From Hydractinia symbiolongicarpus (lineage: Eukaryota; Cnidaria; Hydrozoa; Anthoathecata; Hydractiniidae): a stretch of DNA of 64,000 bases. How positions within the stretch are numbered: position 1 is the first letter of the stretch; every line of letters starts with the position of its first letter. Made by a program: the position numbers and the translations under genes. This document shows, in pieces, positions 23,767-34,900 of this stretch. The DNA lies in NCBI RefSeq assembly GCF_029227915.1, contig NC_079882.1:7006001-7070000 (forward strand), written 5' to 3'. A model generated the notes under the pieces. The model made no database searches, was not told the DNA's origin, and was given only the letters and a program-made list of their open reading frames with translations.

Positions 23767-26191
23767 ATGGCGATTTACGCAGGTGTCTGGGCCTCAATCG
23801 CGTCGCTAGCGCTTATAGCTTGTCTTGTGCTCGGCGTGTACGCTCAAGCGACATTTAAATGGTGGGAAATCAAAACTAATCTGGCGGATACTGAGTATTA
23901 TTTTGGTCTATACCGAATATGTCGCTCTGATTTAAGTGGAGAAACATGCTATCGCTTTGATAAAGATGGAATGACAAACCTCATGAACGACACAATAGGT
24001 TTGCAGTATAAAACAATGAACATCTTGGAACCAGGTAGGTTTTATTTTAGTAAAACTGCAATTTTAGGCCCGCTGATTAAAGCATCTGAGAAACATAAAG
24101 GCGAACGCGATTACAACTGTTTCATGGAAAATTTAATTGTGCACAATGTCTGTGTAGCCTATGTCGTATGTAACTCTCGAAGAGATTCCATTTTCATTAT
24201 TTACATCTGAATGCTGTTTTGATGCAATGAGTATTATTTTATTGCGTGGACGAGAGAACTTCTTTAAAAAAAGGCTTTGTCCATGATATCGGGTGATCAT
24301 TCGATATTAAATTAATGTTTTTTTCTCAGAAACGGACGACAGTACAAATATTTGGATCATTTCATTCTTCTACATTGCATTTGTTGGTATCTCCACATTC
24401 GTGTCGTTTTATATCACGTCGCAAACTGCCAGTGGAAAGTCGATGCATTTAACTATTTGTATCGCAGCCGGGCTTACCCTCATTGGAGGTACGTATTATT
24501 TGGGAAAACTAACACTCCATCTCAGCTTATTTTGTGATCAGAGGAGGTAAACATCACACTTTTATAAGAGTTTATTAAGAAGAAAACACATTATTTGGTG
24601 ATAACTTTTCTTGCCGCGTTTTGTTTTTAATGAAAAGTACACATAAGTTGTATCTTATTATTATTAACGTTTTCTGAGAATTTAAAAGAAATTGATACGA
24701 CGGAAGTTAAAAAACTGGAGAAAACACGCTTTCGTCTCTAACAAACTCTCATAAAAACATGATTTTTACCTCCTTTTTCCCGATATTGTAAACCGATGGA
24801 GAGCCGTAGGAACGCATGTACAATTGAATTATCGTAAAGGTGTATTTATGTTGCAAATAAAAATGCTTCGAAATAACTTCAAGAAAGAGAAAACCTTAAA
24901 AAATAACATAACAAATATATATAAATAATAAAGCATAATTTGTTTGTTTGTTTGTTTGTCTTGCGTAACAGGAAATTTTTCTGTAATAATATAATGCATG
25001 CTGTGTATAGGGAATAAAACGTCTAATTCGTAAAGCAAATCTGTTTGTTGGCACTGTTTGCTTAAGTCACCAACACGCTAACATTTATTAATTTTTTACA
25101 ACATTGTTGGTGCGAAGTTCACAGGTTGGCACAGTTCGCGATATGACCACCACCAACGTGTTGGCCAATACTTTAATTTTCAAACGCCTTTTTTTCGAAT
25201 GTTTTTGTTGGAATTTTGAACAAGTTTAATAACACTGATGTAAGCTTTTTTAACAAAATGGCTGACAGTAAGGAAGGATCTAGCACTAAACCAGGCTGGA
25301 AAAATAAAGAAAGTACAGTAAGGAAGGATCTAGCACTAAACCAGGCTGGAAAAATAAAGAAAGTAAGCCATAGAAAAAGTTCGGAAACCGTCCAGAAAGC
25401 AATACAATAAGATATGCAAAACTCATAGTATTCAATGCGATCCATTCAACTATCAAAATTAAAATTTACTCTGTATTGTGGAATGGAAACGAACCAGGTC
25501 ACAACTCACTAATTTTAAAGACATCTTTTGAAAACGTTAATCCGTCATGTCTATTAATTACACTTTAATTAAAATATTTGAATTTAAACCACTTGATAAG
25601 CAAAGAAAAGAAAAGAAATTCTTGTTTATGAGTTTATTTGGCATATCATTTCACAACTTCTTTCCTCGTTCCATTTTTCCATAAAATCTTTCTTAAACAG
25701 AATTCAAACTATCCTGTAAAAATTTTCAAGTAAAAGTTTCGATTATTACACACTTGTATTTTTGGATAAACGGAGAGGTCTGCCTTAATAACATTTGTAT
25801 CAGAAGAGCCGCTAACAAAGTTACCCTGGGTAGAAGGAGTTAGTGTAAATGTATGCCCCTTTAATACACAAGAAAGGAGTAAAATGATAATAATAATAAT
25901 AATAATAATATCCTGTTTCATATCATTATTTTTCTCTTAATTATAGTTTCACTTGGTGTCACCTGCATTGCTTATGGTTCATTGAGAAAGGATGACTTAT
26001 TTGAACAAGGAGTAACATTTTTGAACAAGCAAGGCCAGACAACAACAAACGTCAAATTTCGTGGCTTGTCATTTAAGTTACAGTTGATATCCGTATGTTT
26101 AATGGTCCTACCTTTCGTTATTTACATGCTTCTGGTCATACCAACGAAAAAACGATATGCAATGAAGAAACTGGTTAAAGAAGACAACTGA
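23767..26191 (+). CDS. claudin/PMP22-like four-helix membrane protein 2
   Basis: Exons 23767-24034, 24330-24488 and 25947-26191 give 223 residues. The plan copies the upstream gene: exon 1 ends in phase 1 after the first extracellular loop, exon 2 is exactly 159 nt in both, and exon 3 holds part of helix 3, a second loop and helix 4. The loop reads WWEIKTN...FGLYRIC...C, matching WWLIETN...FGLYKIC...C of the neighbour. Helix 4 is near LISVCLMVLPFVIYMLLVI, followed by a Lys-rich tail. Tandem duplication is the simplest origin. Intron 2 is long and holds a foldback repeat (24540-24775), an exact 50-bp duplication (25266-25365) and an ATT/AAT microsatellite (about 25883-25908). AATAAA follows the stop by about 30 bases. 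The claudin-type role is inferred from the fold only. Confidence 0.8.
24499..24590 (+). repeat. dispersed repeat, copy 1 (foldback with 24715-24775)
   Basis: Closely matches 47795-47885 (shared GGGAAAACTAACACTCCATC, AGCTTATTTTG, ACACTTTTATAAGAGTT). The right half (24540-24590) recurs inverted at 24715-24775, so together they form a foldback. Probably a MITE remnant. Confidence 0.6.
25266..25365 (+). repeat. exact 50-bp tandem duplication
   Basis: Units 25266-25315 and 25316-25365 are identical. The exact match implies a recent event. Fifty is not a multiple of three, so the frame shifts between units and the small open frame here is unlikely to be selected coding sequence. Confidence 0.9.
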
Positions 26192-26958
26192 GTATCTACA
26201 CTCACAGCAATCTTTATCGTAAATAAACCATTCAGTGCTGCATACACGAGAAAGTAGATTCACTAAAAATGCACATATTTTTTTACTAAGAAGTTGTACA
26301 GTCACACTTAATATGAAGGAATAAAATCTTAAATCGTGCAACGTCGTACGCAGCTTCTTTTCCCACTCGCGTCACCTCTTGTTCTTAGTTTTATTCTTTA
26401 CTTACAACAAGTAATTACTGAACTCTTATTAAAACGCTAATAATACTTTAGAATCTATGATTTGCCTAGAAAAGCTTTAAATAGCACTATCTTTCCTAAA
26501 ATAGATAGCGCATCGATTTCGATGTGTCCCTCCCCTCTCCCTCTCTCCCCCTATTCTAAACGCAACACTTCAAAGAATAGCGTTTACTAGTTGAACCTAG
26601 GACGATAGAAAATCCTTCTGCTCTTCCCAAGTTAACTTGAGAAGTGAACTCCTTTTTTTATTTCAACGATACGTTTTATTAAGAAATTGCATTGTTTTGA
26701 AATATACATTGCCTTCTAATAAATGCCTCCTATTACGTTTTAAAATTTGAAATTTGCACTAAACGTCTTAATTTCAAAGCATTTTTAATGATTTCCTTGT
26801 AAGTCAAAAACATCACTTTAGTTATGTTTTAATTTACTTATTTTTGTAGGGTTGCTATCATTTTAGAAAGCAGCATCCTCTTAAAACTGCCCTAAAGTTG
26901 CCACTTGTGAACAGCTATTCATTTACGCAGCACTGTACGTCTTAAGTTTACGTTATTA
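26192..26958. other. intergenic region downstream of claudin-like gene 2
   Basis: AATAAA at 26222-26227 is a fitting poly(A) signal. The rest is AT-rich with no recognised feature. Confidence 0.4.
26222..26227 (+). terminator. poly(A) signal, claudin-like gene 2
   Basis: Canonical AATAAA 31 bases after the stop codon. Confidence 0.5.
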
Positions 26959-27567
26959 CAGTGGACTCTCTTTAACTCGAACCCCGATAACTCGAATCTC
27001 TCCTTAACTCAAACGATTTCGCTGGCACGGTTGGGATTTTCCTAATAAACTCTCATAAAAAACTCCCTATTAATCGAACTCTTATAACTCGAATCTCTCC
27101 TTAACTCGAACGTTTTTTTGTCTCTTCGGGTATTTCCTCTCTATAAACCGAACGTCGCAACATGTATCTAGAACTTTATATGACACAAGCAGTTTTTTGC
27201 ATTGTTTTAGCTGTGTAAACGTAAATAGAGTCTTAGCTGATTCGAATGTTTCACATCTACATGTGTGAAGGGTCTTAAATGATTCGAATATCATTCGAAC
27301 AAAACGTAAACACGATTCTTTGGTATTGAAGTTTTACAATCATGGCGTATGTTGCTGGGACAAAACGTAAAGCAGAAAACAAGTTCTGTACAAAGAAAGA
27401 CTTCTTCCCCATTCCATATAAGGGAGAAAAATCACGCTTAATTGGCCATTTATACAAAATTTATACAAAAACATGGACAAACTCCAAACTATCTATTACC
27501 CGAACCTCTCTATAACTTGAACGGTTTCCGATTCCCCGTGGTTGCTCGAGTTATAGAAAGTGCACTG
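26959..27567 (+). mobile_element. pogo/Tigger-like deletion derivative (609 bp)
   Basis: Inverted ends CAGTGGACTCTCTTTAACTC and CAGTGCACTTTCTATAACTC (the right end read inverted), with TA directly outside each (26957-26958, 27568-27569). CAGTG ends with a TA target duplication fit the pogo/Tigger branch of Tc1/mariner. The inside repeats AACTCGAA words and has a short plus-strand frame from ATG 27342 (MAYVAGTKRKAENK...), possibly the remnant of a DNA-binding N-terminus; it stops after about 56 codons. No DDE domain remains. Confidence 0.75.
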
Positions 27568-27569
27568 TA

Positions 27570-28275
27570 TTTATGCAACTTTTTGTTAACAAACACATAA
27601 TTTTTAAAACACTCAGCTGAAACATATCTTCAAAGTGTATTTACAATGCGCATTATTTAATTAGTATTAATTTACCGCACATGTTGAAATTTAGGATAGC
27701 CTCATATCGACAAATGTTATTAGAATATGCAATCGATTTAAATCAAAAGCCAGCTATAATAAAATAACTATTCCTAAGACAGTAAAGCAAATATTATGGA
27801 AGAAACCGCAACAGTGGTTATCGTAACGATAGGGGTAAAAATACTAAAAATTAAAGCGCATAATCGAATGAACTTAGCGCATAATTGAATGAATTTAGCG
27901 CATAATCGAATGAATTTTACAAAATCGAATACAATTAGCGACAAATAGTGTTTTATGACCGAATGAAATCATCGAATAAGGCCAGCCTTGGCATTCCCTA
28001 GATCATGGACCCTTTACTCCAACAGAGGTGTTCTTACTCAATAGTGGTACGCATTTTAGTGACTATTATTTGAGTTGGGATGAAAACAAATTTTTCGACC
28101 TTTGATTTGACTAATCACCAAACCGATGGATTATTTACAAAAAATTGTGCTTTTATGTATACTTGCTTATGTCAACTTTTTTAATGCTAGCTAGCTAGAC
28201 GTTGCTTCTAACGTCTTCTAACTAGCTAGCTAATTGTTTATCCCAAATTTTTAAACCATCTCTCCCCACCTCTTC
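27570..28275. other. intergenic region with small tandem repeats
   Basis: Contains a three-unit 21-bp repeat (27855-27917) and a GCTAGCTAGCTAG / CTAGCTAGCT inverted pair at about 28187-28233. No gene seen. Confidence 0.5.
27855..27917 (+). repeat. 21-bp tandem repeat, 3 units
   Basis: Three adjacent copies of AGCGCATAATCGAATGAA plus three bases, differing at one or two positions. Confidence 0.85.
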
Positions 28276-28870
28276 CAGTCAGGGAAATCCTCTTAATTAA
28301 GCTGTACAGCTTAATTTAGATGTCAGCTTAATTAGGATGTATGATACAGTCTAATTAGGCGTTTTACAGCTTAGTTAAGATGTACAAAATTTTGATCGTC
28401 TAAAACACACATTTAACTGAGATTTAGCATCTATCTAACTGAATAAATCCAATATCTACGTGCATATAAACATCTCCAATATATTAGATTTTTCATAGCA
28501 CCCCGGAGACCCGCTAAATTTGAAGTTTTGAAAATATCCGCTTAATATCACGTGACGTGGCATCCTAACTAGTAGGATGCAGTACAGCTTAAATAGACTA
28601 TCACTAACAATGAACCATTGTTTATAGTTCATATCTTTTGAACCCGTGGTGCTGGAAATACCGTTCTTCTTTTATAATATAGTGGTCAAACTGACGATGA
28701 AAGAGCTGCAGCGGTAATTCTGCTAAAATTTACATTTTTTGAGAAATCGGGGAAAAACTTTTTCTACCTCCTAATTTAGATGTATGTCACCTATAAGCTG
28801 TATGATACAGCTTATTTAGGAGATCTCTAAATTAAGCTATACAGCTTAATTAAGAGGACTTCCCTGACTG
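28276..28870. mobile_element. long-TIR palindromic MITE (595 bp)
   Basis: Ends are inverted copies for about 45 bases: CAGTCAGGGAAATCCTCTTA on the left and CAGTCAGGGAAGTCCTCTTA on the right (read inverted). TCTTC stands directly outside both ends (28271-28275, 28871-28875), a possible 5-bp target duplication. The inside repeats TTAATTAAGCTGTACAGCTT-like palindromes. No transposase frame; superfamily unclear. Confidence 0.75.
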
Positions 28871-30456
28871 TCTTCCCCTCCAAAACCCCCACCACATCCA
28901 TTGCTTGGCAGGGCAGAGGTTAATACAAAACATTGGGTAACTAATTCAGTAGCCCAATTGGGGTATATGCTTGTTTAGGTACTGAAAAATGTATAATAAC
29001 AAGCGAATAATTCATTGCTGCTAGCAGTCAAAGGGAAAACTGCTATGGGATACTGGGATCCCGCAATCACATATTTATCAAAATGGTGCCCTGAAAGTGG
29101 TATGCGATAGCAAAATCCATCAGGTTTAAGTAAAAGTTTTTGAATTTCTATTTCATTGTTCCATTCCTTTAAATATTTTTAAAAATGAACTGAAAGGATT
29201 TTCTCAAACTTTGTTTTTTTTGTTAAATCAAATATATAAAACTAGAAATAAGTTTCTTGTTGAAGAAATGCTATGGCAAATATCTTATTTTGTACAGATA
29301 AAGTTGTTTTGCAAAGGGTATTTAATATCGAAGCAAATAAAACTCATTGTCCTACCAACGTAAAATCCTCACCGAAAAACCCTGTCTCTGATTTCTCCTT
29401 TTAATCGTCATTGCAGGATCTTGTGTTTTCTGGCTTTTCCTGATGTGAGATGCGATTAACCCAAAATGTCAGGCTCAAATATTGCAAAAAAAATTTGCCT
29501 ATTTTTACACTACATGATAAAGATTTCGATTTGCGAAATTTTCTTCACATGAAATAAAATCTCAAAAAGACCCATTCTCAAAAGTCATTATATAGTATTT
29601 CAAGTTTAAGCTCCATTATCTATTAAAAAAAAAATTAGAGGAAGAAGCAGATTACTTTACTTTATACACACATAACCTTTATCCTTTTCAATGTTTGATA
29701 ATTTTCTTTGCAATCGCAGCACATGAGGGGTGTATTCGTATTTTACAAAAGGACTGTAAATAACATGTAAACCGAGGGACAGGCGTCGGATTCAGGGCCC
29801 TGTTATGAAAACATTTTAAATAAAGTCTTAGATTGCAAATCGTCGTTGTTGTTACATTTATCCCCTGGAGCTTTTTTTTCCACAGCCCTGACAACATGGT
29901 TTGATATTGCACATTGCACGTTTACATGCCCGAATTTTTTTTGGGACAAGAATTAAATATGGAAGTTTTTTGAGTAAAGATTCTTTAATGAGAATTTAAT
30001 TCATATTATTCCTATATTCGATTTATTACCAGCAAAAATTGATTAACTGATATTGAGGTGCACGGTTAAGGTTTATGCCTATACCAGGTTTTGAGGTGAA
30101 CTAAAGTACAAGTAACATGCTCATGCAATTAACCTGCAAGTACATGAACAGATGTGTACCAAGACTTTGAATTTTTGTAGCCCTGCTTGTCTGGATTGGG
30201 CAATTATCTTTTGAATCCATACATCACTTCATTATCAGCCTGAGTACCTGTGTGTATGTTCACCTATGCGTGCCTACATTTTGAAACATGTGCCTTTATA
30301 ATTTGCTCTTTATTCAACCAAATCCACCTGGTAAAAGTTAATTATGCAAGGAAGAAAATATTATAATATATTATAATACGAAATCATACCCCACTACTGG
30401 TTTTTCCAGTTTATTAATTATTAATTACATACTCTCTATAAGAACTTTGTAACCAG
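28871..30456. other. intergenic region
   Basis: No gene, RNA or repeat recognised. A 74-codon minus-strand frame at 29688-29912 shows no family likeness. Confidence 0.4.
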
Positions 30457-31473
30457 AGTCTTTTTCAGGAGAGGCGTGCGATCCCACACGCAAGCTTTGG
30501 CACACGGCTAAATTGTTTCAGGCGTGTGATTAATCGCATGCCTAAAAAATAAATATTGAGTTTTCAAAATCAACCTATAAAATCTATTTTGTAGCGTGTG
30601 ATGGCAGCCCTCAAAATAAATTTTGGAGACTCGTCAGACAATATGTCTGAAAGATTTCCGTCTTCCGTCATTAGATCTTAGAAATTATTGAATAGTTCTG
30701 GTCCTTTTAATCCACAATGCAAGCCTATTCACAGCCAACCTGACCATCCTAGCTAATTCACCGGTTCCTGACTTAATTAAAAGAACTACGTAGACATAAG
30801 TCTCCTTTGCCTGGCCCCTTCGTCGTTGGTAACCAGGTCGTACCAAGAAATTCAGTCATGCGGTTCTTAACTAATGCGGAGGTGAACGCCGATGGTGCAC
30901 GAATGGAGCAAGTTTGCAAAACTAAACTTACAGGTGAAATAGACATTTTATTATGGATTTAATTGTAGATAATTCTTTATTTGACAAAACAATTGAAAAC
31001 CATAGCAGGTCCGAATTTAATGGATTTTTTCTTTATGCCTGTAAAAACGAAACCCACATGGAGTATAATTTTTTTTCTGTAAAAATTTTGAATTTTTATT
31101 TAAGCCACGTGGATAAAGATTTTTTTAATTTGAAAACAAAGCATATTTTTGCCTATTTGTTTGTGATGACCTGAAAAATAAACAATTAATATAAAAATGA
31201 CAGTATAGTCATGCATACTATTTCGGACATGTAGAAAAGGAAGTTAAGATTGAGAGAGTCACTATACCAGTAGACACTTGATCATCGTGTTTGGGGTTCA
31301 CGATTTAAAATGTCCCTCCCTTTTCTATGGAAAAATAAATGCACAACAAAAGTAACTTCGCAGTGCATATCGCATGCGTAACATTCTTTGCAAGTGCGTT
31401 TTACATCGCACACGTTACTTGATTTACACGTACGAATCATCGCACACCTACTCAAATATTCCTGAAAAAGACT
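30457..31473. mobile_element. hairpin-ended non-autonomous DNA transposon, copy B (1017 bp)
   Basis: Ends AGTCTTTTTCAGGA (30457-30470) and its exact reverse complement (31460-31473), flanked by a perfect 8-bp duplication GTAACCAG (30449-30456, 31474-31481). The inside matches copy A (4228-5222) over about 700 bp with one extra segment of about 50 bp near 30755. Subterminal GCGTGCGAT / ATCGCACAC palindromes resemble those of copy A, yet the outermost bases differ. An 8-bp duplication suggests hAT or a similar superfamily. No transposase. Confidence 0.8.
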
Positions 31474-31481
31474 GTAACCAG

Positions 31482-31956
31482 TCTTACCAGTCTTATTGTA
31501 AACATATGGCTACTTTGCTGGCATAAGAGCTGATCAACACTTAGTGGCACTATTGCTGTGTTAATACTTGCTACACGTTAGCAGTGTGTCCATGCAATTT
31601 TCTAAAATACACTGAGGTTAAATTTGTTTAAAACTAAAATGCGTCATTGTGCTCAACAAAGCAAGATTGTAGCTAAAAATATCTGCAGTGGAGGACAGTG
31701 AAAAAATACTACCACATGGAAGCCAGGTGTACTGAAGATTTCTTGGAATAAATTAGATATCTTCTGAATGAGTGATCTGTGTTTTTATCAAGGTACCCAA
31801 TTGGGTATCCAATGTTTTGCATTAACCCAGGTTTTTGGGTGTATTTTTTCACCAACTAGGCACAGACTATTTAATTGTAATGTCTGCGAATGAAATGTTT
31901 TTAACATTTTAATAGCTGAAAAAAATAGAAAAATATGATTATGTTGATAAAAAGCA
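31482..31956. other. upstream region of MON1
   Basis: Probable promoter / 5' UTR of the MON1 gene; no core element stands out. Confidence 0.35.
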
Positions 31957-34900
31957 ATGGCAACATTAAATGAACCTGTGATAAGTGAAGAAAAAGTTGA
32001 AGATATTTTAGAAGGAACAGAACCTGGAGCAAGGTTAGTTAAAAACAAATTATAGCATAATATCTACCTTCTTTTACATTTTAGCTCCAAATCTAATTTT
32101 TTGTGTCCTTTTTAAAATATAATCAGTTTTAATTTTTTTCCCCATACTTTTATTTACAGCTTGTTCTGTGCACCTAAACATCTTACAAGATCTTTATCTG
32201 AAATTTTAATTTTGTTGACCCCACTACAAGAATCAGTAGATGCAATATTTACTACAGATATAAATAACCTACACTCTATTCATTCATAAAAGTTAATGCA
32301 TTTTGTAGGAATTTAGACGAATCTTTGTTTGCAGCAGAATCTTTCGAAGATTTAAGCCATGAAGTTGAAGCTGCAAAGTTAGATGGACAGACATCTAGTC
32401 GAACATTGTCTATAAGTTCAGCAGGTATATAGTTCATTTTTTGTTTTGAATGTGTACGTCGCTGAAGTATTCTTTTAAATAATAATATTTATCCTGTAGG
32501 GAGGAGAACGAAAAGTGATGAACTTGAGGATGCAGGCTCTGAAGAGGATTCATTGCCCACTGATGCGCAAAAAGTTGATGATGAAAATGCTGAGGAGGAA
32601 GCCATAGATGGTACAATTTTTAAGGAGTCATTTTCATTGCAACAGTTGTTTGTATTCCCTATTTGCAATAAATTGACCTATTAATTATTTCTTTCAGCAG
32701 CAGTAGTTGTAAAGCTTCTTTTGGTACAATCATTATTTACTTTGCTGCAATCAGAGTTAAGATTGGAAAATCAATTTAAAAACTACTTTCAGAAACCTTG
32801 CTTATATTTTTAAGATATCTTTTGTTTAGAGGCAAGATTAAAACGAGCCGAATCAATAATTGCACCAGAAAGACAAGCTTCAATAGAAGGCGAGTTTAGT
32901 TATTCTTTAATGTTGATAAAATTTATTTATCTTTGCAGCCCTTTTTTATTTTAATGAATTTTGACTAAATGTTTTGAAAATTTATAAACTAACAAAGAAA
33001 TCACCACTACATACAAGACTTTTACAACGTGTTTTCAGGAAAGAATTATATACGCACATAATTTTTCAACTGAATATAACTATAATGTCAGGATGTCAGA
33101 ACTTGTCATCTACAATTTAGATATGAATGATCCAGAGTGGAAAAGTCATAAAAAGCATGTGTTCATTTTAAGTGAAGCTGGTAAACCTATCTACACTAGG
33201 TTGGTAATCTGTGTTGTTTTTGACCACACAGATTTGCATGAATTTCATAAAATGTTTTCATCAGGTTTTAATTACCGAAACATAATTCTCCGCCATCAGT
33301 TTATTTTTTATAACTTTTTTTATTGTGCATTCTGTCAGAGCTGGTTGGATAAATTTCTCAAATTGTTTTTTTTTATGAGGAAACAACTTTTTTAATCTAA
33401 TAATTTGTCATTGATATTGACAACAAATTAGGTAAAAATTGATGTTAAAAATCATAAAATACAGTAATCTCAGCGAAAATGATAATATCAGTATGATGGT
33501 TTAATGTAAAATCAATTCTTCTGTTTTGGTTACTGTGCAAAATTTTGTATCCTTTCCGATACTCTATGACGCCAGTATAATAACATCATTATAGATATGG
33601 AAATGAAGAAAATTTGGTGACCATGATGGGATTAATGCAAGCTATTGTCTCCTTCATACAGGATAACAAAGACAATATAAGGTGTGTAGGTTAGTAAAGT
33701 TTATCATGTGAAACAACCTTCTCTCTTTTGTATTTCATTCTATCTATTTTGTGTTTTAGAAGCATCACCGCTGGAAACCACAAGTTTGTATTTCTGATAA
33801 GAGGACCGATCATCTTGGTTGCAGTTTGTTCCTCCACTGATTCACAAGCACAGGTTGTTAATTTATGTAGTTTCATTTAAAAATTGAGTATAAGGTGTCT
33901 TCTTGACAAGCTTTCTATTCATGTATAATTTTTTCAAAAACATTTCTGTCTAGTTATGATACACTGTCTCATAATAACTTGCTCAAATTACGCTATGCTT
34001 ATATAAAAAGAGATAAAAAAAGTGGGCAAGCACATTCTTTGAATAGAATACGAAAATCTCCTTTTAATCTACATTATATCGTATTTTTAGCTTGTTCTTC
34101 AACTGACGTACGTCTATCATCAAGTGTTAAGCGTGTTAACATTCACTCAGTTGACGAAAATTTTTGAACAGAGAAGAAATTACGATCTAAGAAAGCTTTT
34201 AGCCGGTATATTCTTTGAATTTTGTCTCTATTAGCAAGCGAAAATATTCTTTTTTGTACGTTTTTAGGGGAATTGTCTTTTGTTGGAAGAAAACATTAAA
34301 AAATGATTTATTGAACAGAATTAGGCTTGTATGTATAACTCCGAAATGAAGTTTTATGAATTTTTAACTTGAGGAATATTTGCTTTTATCAGAAATAAAT
34401 CCCCATTAAATAACTTTTCTTAGTGTAGCATGTTTTAATTTTTTCTTCCAGGTACAGAAAAATTTATCGATAATTTACTCAATTTGATGAGTTATGATCC
34501 AAGTTTTTTACTTCAAGCAGTAAGTAAACAGTAAACAATTATTTCTTTCTTTTTTTGAAATACTGTCATGACCAACTAACCCCTTAAAGAAAAACCAGGG
34601 GTAAAAATAAATATTTTTTACTGACGCTTGCCATCTCGTGTATGGTTGTCAAGTAAATTAGGTAGCTTTTGTATTGTTTCAACTAACAACAAAGTTGGTT
34701 TCCACGGCGACCAAATATCGACACTTGTATCTTATTAATTTTTTGTGGGTGACATTTTGCAAGAAAAAAATCGTTTTTTACGAGTTTTACTTCTTTTCTG
34801 AAGTTATCGGAATATTGAAAGGCACAAAATATAATTTGCTATGTAAATTGTATGTATGTATTTTATGGACCAAAACTAAAACAAATTTTGCGTGTATATA

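Noticed and set aside
25216-25410. Small protein-coding gene over the 50-bp duplication
   Set aside because: The duplication shifts frame between units and the sequence lies inside an intron; no sign of selection on the frame.
27855-27917. CRISPR-like array
   Set aside because: Three contiguous 21-bp units with no spacers in a eukaryotic genome: a plain tandem repeat.
32680-32760. Extra MON1 exon after TTTCAG at about 32697
   Set aside because: The frame hits stops quickly in the required phase and the neighbouring exons join correctly without it.
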